This document shows positions 1 through 4,953 of a DNA stretch of 5,335 nt, piece after piece. Origin of the DNA: Lawsonibacter sp. (GTDB lineage: Bacteria > Bacillota > Clostridia > Oscillospirales > Oscillospiraceae); NCBI GenBank assembly GCA_022793355.1, contig JAAWCR010000066.1, positions 1-5,335 on the forward strand. The letters run 5' to 3'. The notes under the pieces are model-generated. The model was not told the origin of the DNA. It saw only the letters and a list, made by a program, of their open reading frames with translations, and did no database searches. Every line of letters starts with the position of its first letter. Within the stretch, counting starts at the first letter, position 1. Position numbers and translations under genes: made by a program.

Positions 1-953
1 GCTGGGCCAACGTGGCGGGCAAAAAAGAGGGGGAGGGCCCTCTGGCCGGCACCTTCGACTATATCGACGGGGACGACACCTTTGGCGAATCCACCTGGGA
101 AAAGTCGGAGAGCGCCATGCAGAAGCAGGCCCTGGAGCTGGCCCTGAACAAGGCGGGGCAGGCGGCCTCGACGCTGGACTGGCTCTTCGCCGGGGATCTG
201 CTCAACCAGTGCATCAGCTCCTCCTTTGCCGCCCGGGGGCAGGACGTCCCTTTCTTCGGCCTGTATGGGGCCTGTTCCACCATGGGGGAGGGCCTGGCCC
301 TGGCCTCTATGACCCTGGACGGCGGCTTCGGGGAGTGGGCCGGGGTGGTGGTGTCCTCCCATTTCTGCACGGCGGAGCGGCAGTACCGCACCCCGCTGGA
401 GTACGGCGGGCAGCGCACCCCCACCTCTCAGTGGACGGCCACCGCCTCCGGGGCGGCCATCCTGGCCCGGGAGGGCCCCGGGCCTTATATCACCCACATC
501 ACCGCGGGCAAAATCGTGGACAAGGGGGTCACCGACACCAACAACATGGGGGCGGCCATGGCCCCCGCCGCCCACGCCACCATCACCGCCCACTTCAACG
601 ACACGGGCCGTTCCCCCAGCAGCTACGACATGATTTTCACCGGCGATCTGGGGGTTCTGGGCAGTGAGCTGCTGATTGAGCTGCTGCGCAAGGACGGCAT
701 ACAACTCCACAACCACGCCGACTGCGGGGCGATGCTCTTCGACATTTCCAATCAGGACGTCCACTGCGGCGGTTCCGGCTGCGGGTGCTGCGCCTCGGTG
801 CTCACAGGGCATATCCTGAACGCCATGCAGGCTGGCAAGTGGAAAAACGTCCTCTTCTGCCCCACTGGCGCCCTCCACTCCCCCACCTCCGCTTTTCAGG
901 GCGAGAGCATCCCCGGCATCTGCCACGCGATTGCGATTTCAACCACGAAATAA
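1..953 (+). CDS. spoVAD: Stage V sporulation protein AD (SpoVAD), 5' end missing
   Basis: SpoVAD is part of the SpoVA complex, which moves calcium-dipicolinic acid (DPA) into the forespore and releases it at germination; family work shows a thiolase-like fold that binds DPA. The reading frame is open from base 3 to the TAA at 951-953, giving 316 residues. The family is about 338 residues, so roughly 20 N-terminal residues lie left of the window. The GTG at position 12 is an internal valine codon, not the start. Recognisable blocks are the GPLAGTFD stretch near the left edge, AGDLLNQ, the thiolase-like GACST with its cysteine, a SSHFCTAERQYRTPLEYGGQ block, MGAAMAPAA, TGDLGVLGS, a glycine/cysteine-rich GGSGCGCC and a terminal TGALHSPTS. 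spoVAE follows 9 bases later, so the two are co-transcribed. The usual upstream partner, spoVAC, should lie just outside the window. Sigma-G control is expected from the family, but the promoter is not in view. Confidence 0.96.
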   Translation, partial: WANVAGKKEGEGPLAGTFDYIDGDDTFGESTWEKSESAMQKQALELALNKAGQAASTLDWLFAGDLLNQCISSSFAARGQDVPFFGLYGACSTMGEGLALASMTLDGGFGEWAGVVVSSHFCTAERQYRTPLEYGGQRTPTSQWTATASGAAILAREGPGPYITHITAGKIVDKGVTDTNNMGAAMAPAAHATITAHFNDTGRSPSSYDMIFTGDLGVLGSELLIELLRKDGIQLHNHADCGAMLFDISNQDVHCGGSGCGCCASVLTGHILNAMQAGKWKNVLFCPTGALHSPTSAFQGESIPGICHAIAISTTK

Positions 954-958
954 GGTGA
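952..958 (+). promoter_or_regulatory. Ribosome binding site of spoVAE
   Basis: AAGGTGA overlaps the last two bases of the spoVAD stop codon and sits 4 bases before the ATG at 963. It fixes the spoVAE start and suggests that ribosomes ending spoVAD help to initiate spoVAE. Confidence 0.75.
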
Positions 959-962
959 TTTT

Positions 963-1319
963 ATGGAATATGTAAAAGCGTTCCTCTGCGGGGGCATCCT
1001 GTGCGTGATCGGCCAGGTGCTCATTGACAAGACTCCCCTCACCCCCGCCAAAATCCTGGTGGCCTACGTTACCGCCGGGGTAATCCTCAGCGGCGCGGGA
1101 GTATACCAATACTTGGTGGACTGGGGCGGCGCGGGGGCCACGGTGCCCCTTACCGGCTTCGGCCATCTGCTGGCCAAGGGGGTCAGGAAGGCGGTTTCCG
1201 AGGACGGCCTGATCGGCGCCCTCACCGGCGGCTCCACTGCTGCGGCGGGAGGGATCACGGCAGCGATTTTCTTCGGGTTTATGATCGCTCTCATCTGCAA
1301 GCCCAAACCCAAGACGTGA
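963..1319 (+). CDS. spoVAE: Stage V sporulation protein AE (SpoVAE/SpoVAEb)
   Basis: This is a small integral membrane subunit of the SpoVA DPA channel in the inner spore membrane. It has 118 residues, matching the roughly 116-residue SpoVAEb family rather than the longer, soluble SpoVAEa. Hydrophobic segments are visible at about residues 3-21, 29-52 and 92-112. Between the last two lies the glycine-rich region with PLTGFGHLLAKG and a DGLIGALTGG motif, which are characteristic of the SpoVAC/SpoVAEb superfamily. The C-terminus is a short lysine/proline tail. The gene is the last of the spoVA operon here: a strong terminator starts 6 bases after the stop codon. SpoVAC is homologous but longer (about 150 residues), and the position after spoVAD favours SpoVAE. 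Confidence 0.93.
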   Translation: MEYVKAFLCGGILCVIGQVLIDKTPLTPAKILVAYVTAGVILSGAGVYQYLVDWGGAGATVPLTGFGHLLAKGVRKAVSEDGLIGALTGGSTAAAGGITAAIFFGFMIALICKPKPKT

Positions 1320-1324
1320 GAATA

Positions 1325-1358
1325 ACCGCCTCCCCGTGAGGGAGGCGGTCTGGTTTTT
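1325..1358 (+). terminator. Rho-independent terminator of the spoVA operon
   Basis: There is a perfect 10-bp stem, ACCGCCTCCC (1325-1334) with GGGAGGCGGT (1340-1349), a 5-base CGTGA loop, then CTGG and five T residues (1354-1358). On the minus strand the stem is followed by TTATTCTC, so it may also end transcripts of the converging gene at 1358-1699, though with a weaker U-tract. Confidence 0.9.
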
Positions 1359-1699
1359 CAGGAGATGTGCTCGTTCAGCCAGGTGACGTATTTGTCCCGC
1401 TTCATGATACCCAACAGGTATACATCGCCGTTTCGCATCGTCAGTTCAACGCCGAAGGGAAAGCAGGGCGGGGTGGTGCAGGTGCGCACCGAAGCGATGT
1501 CCTTCATCGCAATCTCCCAGCTGACCGACGCCGTGCCGATCAGGCCGGAGGCCAGGAAGGCCACCCGCTGGTCGGTCATGTACAGCTTGCCGGAGACCTG
1601 CCGCTTGCCAATCACCTGGGGCATCTTCCAGCAGTCGCAGCCCACCTTCTGGGCGAAAATCTCCTCCCCTGGCCGGGGGTCAAAGGTTGGTTTGGCCAT
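1358..1699 (-). CDS. Small PH/GRAM-fold domain protein, function unknown
   Basis: The product is 113 residues with no signal peptide or membrane segment, so probably cytoplasmic. An N-terminal PGEEIFAQ block (about 10-17), a GKLYMTDQRVAFLAS strand-turn-strand block (about 37-51), a KDI segment near 66-68 and a GDVYLLGIMKRDKYVTWL end (about 91-108) together give the pattern of GRAM/bacterial PH-like domains. These usually bind lipid or protein partners; nothing here points to an enzyme. Cysteines cluster unusually (C21, C23, C74, C79). The ATG at 1697-1699 is chosen because an AGGAGG lies 7 bases upstream (1707-1712). The gene converges on spoVAE and shares its terminator. No nearby gene is co-directional with it across a short gap, so it is probably transcribed alone, from a promoter in the 1700-2034 interval. 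The domain call is from pattern recognition; the cellular role is not known. Confidence 0.72.
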   Translation of the reverse strand: MAKPTFDPRPGEEIFAQKVGCDCWKMPQVIGKRQVSGKLYMTDQRVAFLASGLIGTASVSWEIAMKDIASVRTCTTPPCFPFGVELTMRNGDVYLLGIMKRDKYVTWLNEHIS

Positions 1700-1734
1700 A
1701 ATTGTTCCTCCTCATCTGTTTTTATGTACTCGAA

Positions 1735-1780
1735 CGGCGGAACGGAGGGGGTGGAGCCCTCCAGCCCCCTCAGTCCGCCG
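1735..1780. repeat. Long imperfect inverted repeat upstream of the GRAM-like gene
   Basis: The outer stem is CGGCGGA (1735-1741) with TCCGCCG (1774-1780). After a small internal loop, GAGGGGGTGGA (1745-1755) pairs with TCCA plus CCCCCTC (1760-1771), with one bulged G, closing on a 4-base loop. No T-tract follows on either strand, so it is not a standard terminator. In a minus-strand transcript it would lie in the leader of the gene at 1358-1699, about 25 bases upstream of the AGGAGG. It could be an attenuating or stabilising leader hairpin, or a copy of a GC-rich intergenic repeat. Confidence 0.5.
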
Positions 1781-1855
1781 CCGAGACGAATAAAGCGGCA
1801 CAGGACTTCATCACCCTGCACCGCTCAAAACAAACAGCACTTTCCCCATTTTGCC

Positions 1856-1884
1856 TTGAAAAGAAAGCTGGAAGGCGTTATAAT
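1856..1884 (+). promoter_or_regulatory. Near-consensus sigma-A promoter with no gene behind it
   Basis: TTGAAA (1856-1861), a 17-base spacer, then a perfect TATAAT (1879-1884). Transcription should start at about 1890-1892. The nearest plus-strand sequence downstream is non-coding and then antisense to plsX, so this promoter appears to drive a non-coding RNA. Confidence 0.65.
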
Positions 1885-1890
1885 CGGGGT

Positions 1891-1970
1891 GGCGCAAGTT
1901 TTCTTGCTGTGCGGGAGCCATTCTCTCCTGCGCAGGGGTAGGGGGAGCTCTTACCTCCCCTTACCCTGCC
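1891..1970 (+). ncRNA. Candidate structured small RNA (three tandem stem-loops)
   Basis: Immediately after the promoter come three stem-loops with almost no spacing. The first is GCAAG (1894-1898), loop TTTT, CTTGC (1903-1907). The second is an 11-bp stem of 1907-1917 with 1925-1935 and a 7-base loop. The third is a 12-bp stem of 1936-1947 with 1955-1966 and a 7-base loop. The second and third stems contain three G-U pairs when read on the plus strand (1910 with 1932, 1913 with 1929, 1941 with 1961); on the minus strand these would be A-C mismatches, which favours a plus-strand RNA. The 3' end is unclear: no T-rich tract follows the third stem, so the RNA may run to the hairpin at 2035-2062, giving about 180 bases. 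I do not recognise the family. 6S RNA was considered because of the size, but the ends do not pair. Confidence 0.42.
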
Positions 1971-1989
1971 CTATTCATCTCACAGGCTC

Positions 1990-2018
1990 ATTTTATACCA
2001 AAATTTCTCACGATGCAA
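1990..2018 (-). promoter_or_regulatory. Possible minus-strand promoter for the GRAM-like gene
   Basis: On the minus strand, TTGCAT (2013-2018), 17 bases, TAAAAT (1990-1995); an alternative -10, TATAAA, lies at 1992-1997 with a 15-base spacer. A start near 1983 would give the gene at 1358-1699 a leader of about 285 bases, running antisense to the candidate small RNA. The -35 match is weak. Confidence 0.3.
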
Positions 2019-2034
2019 GAGCTATTTCAAAATT

Positions 2035-2062
2035 CAGGGCCGGCGCAGCTGCGCCGGCCCTG
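2035..2062 (-). terminator. Palindromic terminator of the XRE-plsX operon
   Basis: A 28-bp perfect palindrome is centred between 2048 and 2049. It folds as a 12-bp stem (2035-2046 with 2051-2062) on an AGCT loop. On the minus strand it lies a few bases after the plsX stop and is followed by AATTTTGAAAT, a modest U-tract. On the plus strand it is followed by GTCTTATT, so it might also stop RNA coming from the 1856 promoter. Confidence 0.75.
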
Positions 2063-2065
2063 GTC

Positions 2066-3109
2066 TTATTCCTTCTCCACCGAGGAGGCCGGAACCTCCA
2101 GGCGCATCAGGTCGATGTTCTGGGTGATGCTTTCAATCATACCGGAGGAAGCGAAATCCCGGGCCTGCCGGACGGCGTTCTGGATGGCGTAGGCGTTGGA
2201 GGATCCATGGGCCTTGATCACCGGCTTGGAAATGCCCACCAGGGCGGTGCCCCCCACCTCGCTGGAATCCATCTGCTTTTTAAAGTCCTTCAGGCCTCCG
2301 GACACCAGCAGGGCGGCCAGCTTGGTGATTAAATTCTTCTTGAACATCTTTTTTATCTCCCGGGCAAGGAATAGCCCCGTGCCCTCCATGGTTTTCAAAA
2401 AGATGTTCCCCGAGTAGCCGTCGGCCACAATCACGTCCACCGCGCCCTCCACCGCCTCCCGAGCCTCCACGTTGCCAACGAAGTGGATGCGCCCGGCCTC
2501 TCCCGCCGCCTCCAGCATGGGGTGTACCGTGGTCTGAAGGGCGGTGCCCTTGGAGGGCTCTGTGCCGATGTTCAGCAGCCCCACCTTGGGGTTGGGCCGG
2601 CCCAGCACCTTCTCGGCGTAGTAGGAGCCCATATAGGCAAACTGCAATAAGTATTCCGGGGGACACTCGGCGTTGGCCCCGCAGTCGATAAGGACCGCCC
2701 CGCCGTTCCCTGTGGGCACCACGGGGGCCAGGGCCGCCCGGCGGATGCCCTTGATGCGCTTGGTAACCAGGGTGGCCCCGGACAGCAGCGCCCCGGTGGA
2801 CCCGGCGGAGACAAAGGCGTCCCCCGCCCCCTCCTTTAAAAGGGTCAGGCCCACGGTGAGGGAGGAGTCCTTTTTCTTCCGAAAGGCGGTGGCGGGGTCG
2901 TCGCACATCTCCACCACCTCGCTGGCGTGGGTCACCGCCACCCCGGGGGGCAGGTCGCTGATGCCATTGTCCGCCAGGGTCTTGAGAATCTCCTCCCCGC
3001 GTCCCACCAGAATGATCTCCACTCCATACTCTTTGTTGGCCTGAATGGCCCCCATGACCGGGGCCTGGGGCGCGTTGTCCCCGCCCATGGCGTCTACAAT
3101 AATCTTCAT
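2066..3109 (-). CDS. plsX: Phosphate acyltransferase PlsX
   Basis: PlsX converts acyl-ACP and phosphate to acyl-phosphate, the acyl donor for PlsY, at the first step of phospholipid synthesis in most Gram-positives; it is a peripheral membrane enzyme. The product is 347 residues, slightly longer than the usual 330-345. Diagnostic blocks are MKIIVDAMGGDNAP at the N-terminus, SAGSTGALLSGAT (101-113), the IDCGAN block (141-146), a NIGTE segment and a VADGYSGN block. The C-terminus ends in EVPASSVEKE beyond the last conserved helix. The ATG at 3107-3109 is chosen over an upstream ATG in the same frame (27 residues earlier) because the family starts at MKIIVDAMGGD, a GAGGG lies 6 bases upstream (3116-3120), and the upstream extension only overlaps the regulator gene. 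The start overlaps the stop of the XRE gene (ATGA). No acpP or fab gene follows; a terminator comes directly after. Confidence 0.97.
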   Translation of the reverse strand: MKIIVDAMGGDNAPQAPVMGAIQANKEYGVEIILVGRGEEILKTLADNGISDLPPGVAVTHASEVVEMCDDPATAFRKKKDSSLTVGLTLLKEGAGDAFVSAGSTGALLSGATLVTKRIKGIRRAALAPVVPTGNGGAVLIDCGANAECPPEYLLQFAYMGSYYAEKVLGRPNPKVGLLNIGTEPSKGTALQTTVHPMLEAAGEAGRIHFVGNVEAREAVEGAVDVIVADGYSGNIFLKTMEGTGLFLAREIKKMFKKNLITKLAALLVSGGLKDFKKQMDSSEVGGTALVGISKPVIKAHGSSNAYAIQNAVRQARDFASSGMIESITQNIDLMRLEVPASSVEKE

Positions 3110-3351
3110 AGTTTTCCCTCTTTCTGTAACGGTCTCGGTTCGTCTATCAGACCCAGGAGGTAATCGGCGGACACGTTGTAGTGCTGACAAATCGCGGCCA
3201 GCTTGTCAAAGGAGGTGCCTTGTTTTCCGTTTTCAATCGCGCTCACTTGGGTTTGCGCCATGTTAATTGCTTCGGCTAAATCTTTCTGCTGTTCTCCAGC
3301 TGCTTTTCGGAGCTTCTTCAACCGAATGCAAAAAATATCCCGATGATACAT
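3106..3351 (-). CDS. XRE-family helix-turn-helix transcriptional regulator
   Basis: An 81-residue protein made almost wholly of one HTH_3 (Cro/C1-type) domain at about residues 10-67. The helix-turn-helix core is at about 21-42, with QQKDLAEAI as the first helix and MAQTQVSAIENGK as the recognition helix and turn. The SFDKLAAICQHYNVSADYLLGL end (about 47-68) is the standard closing pair of helices. There is no separate ligand or dimerisation domain, so it probably binds DNA as a small homodimer. The ATG at 3349-3351 has AAGGGGGT 5 bases upstream (3357-3364). Its TGA overlaps the plsX ATG in an ATGA, so the two should be translationally coupled. It faces the 74-residue gene across a 70-base region with a perfect inverted repeat, its probable operator. 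Repression of both directions is inferred from that layout. Confidence 0.92.
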   Translation of the reverse strand: MYHRDIFCIRLKKLRKAAGEQQKDLAEAINMAQTQVSAIENGKQGTSFDKLAAICQHYNVSADYLLGLIDEPRPLQKEGKL

Positions 3352-3356
3352 ACAAT

Positions 3357-3387
3357 ACCCCCTTGACTAACTTAATAATTTATTGTA
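3357..3387 (-). promoter_or_regulatory. Possible XRE-plsX promoter -10 and ribosome site
   Basis: On the minus strand, TACAAT (3382-3387) could be a -10 box, giving a start near 3375 and a leader of about 24 bases to the XRE ATG. The Shine-Dalgarno AAGGGGGT is at 3357-3364. No good -35 is visible 16-18 bases upstream (the sequence there is CGCTTA-like). The -10 overlaps both the inverted repeat and the -10 box of the divergent promoter. Confidence 0.35.
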
Positions 3388-3391
3388 TAAT
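3363..3391 (+). promoter_or_regulatory. Consensus sigma-A promoter of the 74-residue gene
   Basis: TTGACT (3363-3368), exactly 17 bases, then TATAAT (3386-3391): 11 of 12 consensus bases. Transcription should begin near 3398, about 24 bases before the ATG at 3422. The promoter is strongly AT-rich against GC-rich surroundings. Unregulated it would be very active, so the overlapping inverted repeat is likely to hold it in check. Confidence 0.85.
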
Positions 3392-3408
3392 CATAATAAA
3401 TTATTAAG
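3371..3408. promoter_or_regulatory. Operator: perfect 14-bp inverted repeat around the -10 box
   Basis: CTTAATAATTTATT (3371-3384) is repeated as its exact reverse complement at 3395-3408, separated by 10 bases that include TATAAT. Each arm contains an 11-bp pseudo-palindrome of the form AATAAwTTATT, at 3374-3384 and 3395-3405. The left one lies in the -35/-10 spacer and the right one over the expected start point. The XRE protein encoded alongside is the natural ligand, but that is inference. Confidence 0.82.
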
Positions 3409-3410
3409 CG

Positions 3411-3415
3411 AGGTG
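3411..3415 (+). promoter_or_regulatory. Ribosome binding site of the 74-residue gene
   Basis: AGGTG lies 6 bases before the ATG at 3422-3424. It supports this start over the in-frame ATG at 3383, which would lie upstream of the expected transcription start, inside the promoter. Confidence 0.6.
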
Positions 3416-3421
3416 CTCTAT

Positions 3422-3646
3422 ATGAACGAACAGCTGAAAGACTTCTTCTTCGACGAAATCGACCGGGGCCGGCTGGTCTTTGAGGATTTTCCGGAATATA
3501 ACGACCTTTTTCGGCAAAGTACCGCCCTTTTCCCGGACGGCGATCTGCCCGAGCCGGTCTTTAACCTGCTGGAAGCCGCCAACTGCATCTCCTTCGCCCA
3601 CGGGCTGAAGCTGGGGCTGGGCCTGCGGGAATGGGCGGCGCTATAA
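3422..3646 (+). CDS. Uncharacterised small protein, 74 residues, divergent from the XRE regulator
   Basis: I do not recognise a firm family. The protein is soluble-looking and acidic in its N-terminal half. An aromatic/acidic N-terminus (KDFFFDEIDRG) is followed by a DFPEYNDLF segment (22-30), a proline/aspartate linker (about 38-45) and an amphipathic helix from about 46 that ends in SFAHGLKLGLGLREW (57-71). That last motif resembles the helical end of short Clostridia proteins such as the DUF6809 type, a weak resemblance only. It has a consensus promoter, a ribosome site and an operator, which argues strongly that it is real and regulated. Its TAA overlaps the trmFO stop by 6 bases tail-to-tail, and no terminator lies between them. 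Being divergent from an XRE gene recalls phage-type or toxin-antitoxin control units, but no toxin motif is visible. Confidence 0.78.
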   Translation: MNEQLKDFFFDEIDRGRLVFEDFPEYNDLFRQSTALFPDGDLPEPVFNLLEAANCISFAHGLKLGLGLREWAAL

Positions 3647-4942
3647 CTCCAGCCCCTCCAGCGCCTCCAGGGCCCGCTTGGAAATCGCGGCGTTTTTGTT
3701 CCGCTTGCCCTTGACCCGGAATCCCAGCGGGGGAATCAAACCAAAGTTGACGTTCATCGGTTGAAAGTTTACCACACTTTGGTCGCTGATGTAAAGAGCC
3801 ATTGCGCCCATGGCGGTCTCCCGTGGGAAATCGACCGGCGCTTTTCCCTCCAGGCGCCGGGCCAGCTCCAGGGCGACCAGGCACCCGGAGGCGGTGGACT
3901 CCACATAGCCCTCCACCCCGGTAATCTGTCCGGCGAACATGAGCCGCTCGTTTCCCCGCACCCGGTAGTACCGGTCCAGCAGCCGGGGGGAGTCCAGAAA
4001 GGTGTTCCGGTGCATCACCCCATAGCGGACATATTCGGCGTTTTTCAAGGCGGGAATCATGGAAAACACCCGTTTCTGCTCCGGGAAGCGCAGGTGGGTC
4101 TGGAAGCCCACCAGGTTGTAGATGGACCCCTGGGCGTTGTCCTTGCGCAGCTGTACCACGGCGAAGGGCTCCTTCCCCGTTTTCGGGTCCTTCAGCCCCA
4201 CCGGCTTCAGGGGGCCGTAGCACAGGGTATCATGGCCCCGGCGGGCCATCACCTCCACCGGCATACAGCCCTCAAAAACCCCTGCGTCCTCAAAGCCGTG
4301 GACCTCCGCCTCCTGTGCCCGGGTCAGCTCGGTCCAGAAGGCGTCGTACTCCTCCCGGGTAAGGGGGCAGTTAATATAGTCCGGCGTTCCCCGGTCGTAC
4401 CGGGAGGCAAACCAGGCGCTTTCCATGTCGATGCTGTCGAAGGTGACCAAGGGCGCGGCGGCGTCGAAGAAATTCAGGTATTTGCTGCCCGGGAACAGCT
4501 TGGCTATTTTCTCCGACAGCGCCTCCGAGGTCAGCGGTCCAGTGGCGATGACGACCTCCCCCTCGGGGGGAATTTCAGTTACCTCCCCTTCCACTACGGT
4601 GATGTTGGGGTGGTTTTTTATTGCTTCGGTAATGGCGGCGGCAAAGGCGTGGCGGTCCACCGCCAGGGCCCCGCCCGCCTCCACCCGGTTCGCGTCGGCA
4701 CAGGCCATGATTAGAGAGCCGCACCGGCGCAGCTCCTCCTTCAGCAGCCCCACCGCGTTCTCCAGCTGGTCGGAACGCAGGGAGTTGGAGCATACCAGCT
4801 CCCCAAAATATTCCGTGTGGTGGGCGGGGGACATCTTTGCGGGCTTCATCTCCCGCAGCTCCACCAGGATTCCCCGCCGGGCCAGCTGCCAGGCCGCTTC
4901 GCTCCCCGCCAGGCCGGCCCCAATCACGATTACTTTGTCCAT
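3641..4942 (-). CDS. trmFO: Methylenetetrahydrofolate-tRNA-(uracil-54-C5)-methyltransferase TrmFO
   Basis: TrmFO makes ribothymidine (m5U54) in the T-loop of tRNAs, using methylenetetrahydrofolate as carbon donor and FADH2 as reductant; it is cytoplasmic and typical of Gram-positives. The product is 433 residues, full length for the family (about 435). The FAD-binding GAGLAGSE motif is at residues 8-15. The AHHTEYFGELVCSNSLRSD block (40-58) carries C51, matching the catalytic cysteine (Cys53 in Bacillus subtilis by my reading), and a GCMPVEVMARRG block carries the second conserved cysteine, C226. GGALAVDRH (90-98), ATGPLTSE (133-140), GVMHRNTFLDSP and GQITGVEGYVES complete the signature. The ATG at 4940-4942 is supported by AAGGAGA 5 bases upstream (4948-4954). 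It follows topA at a distance of 84 bases on the same strand, a conserved Firmicutes order. Confidence 0.98.
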   Translation of the reverse strand: MDKVIVIGAGLAGSEAAWQLARRGILVELREMKPAKMSPAHHTEYFGELVCSNSLRSDQLENAVGLLKEELRRCGSLIMACADANRVEAGGALAVDRHAFAAAITEAIKNHPNITVVEGEVTEIPPEGEVVIATGPLTSEALSEKIAKLFPGSKYLNFFDAAAPLVTFDSIDMESAWFASRYDRGTPDYINCPLTREEYDAFWTELTRAQEAEVHGFEDAGVFEGCMPVEVMARRGHDTLCYGPLKPVGLKDPKTGKEPFAVVQLRKDNAQGSIYNLVGFQTHLRFPEQKRVFSMIPALKNAEYVRYGVMHRNTFLDSPRLLDRYYRVRGNERLMFAGQITGVEGYVESTASGCLVALELARRLEGKAPVDFPRETAMGAMALYISDQSVVNFQPMNVNFGLIPPLGFRVKGKRNKNAAISKRALEALEGLEL

Positions 4943-4953
4943 TTGGGTCTCCT

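Larger units (their letters stand above)
1700..2065. other. 366-base intergenic region without a protein gene
   Basis: Open frames across this stretch are extensions or shadows of neighbours and lack ribosome sites. In order it holds the AGGAGG of the GRAM-like gene (1707-1712), an imperfect hairpin (1735-1780), a stretch with nothing recognisable (1781-1850), a near-consensus plus-strand promoter (1856-1884), three adjacent stem-loops (1894-1966), a weak minus-strand promoter (1990-2018) and the palindromic terminator of plsX (2035-2062). I do not recognise a tRNA, SRP RNA, tmRNA, RNase P RNA, T-box or known riboswitch here. Confidence 0.8.

Noticed and set aside
12..14. GTG at position 12 as the spoVAD start
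   Set aside because: The frame is open to the left edge and the residues before it fit the SpoVAD alignment; the gene is cut by the window.
1891..2062. 6S RNA
   Set aside because: The size of about 180 bases would fit, but the ends do not pair into the long closing stem and there is no central open bubble.
1367..2332. Long plus-strand reading frame across the GRAM-like gene, the intergenic region and the plsX end
   Set aside because: It is antisense to two better-supported genes, has no ribosome site and a low-complexity translation typical of GC-rich shadow frames.
2066..3190. Longer PlsX starting 27 residues upstream
   Set aside because: The extension lies inside the XRE gene in another frame; the family begins at MKIIVDAMGGD, and the GAGGG at 3116-3120 fits the ATG at 3107-3109.
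3383..3646. Longer version of the 74-residue protein starting at 3383
   Set aside because: Its ATG precedes the -10 box and lies upstream of the expected transcription start; AGGTG precedes the ATG at 3422.
3106..3646. Classical toxin-antitoxin pair
   Set aside because: The two genes are divergent rather than in one operon, the regulator is coupled to plsX, and the small protein shows no toxin motif.
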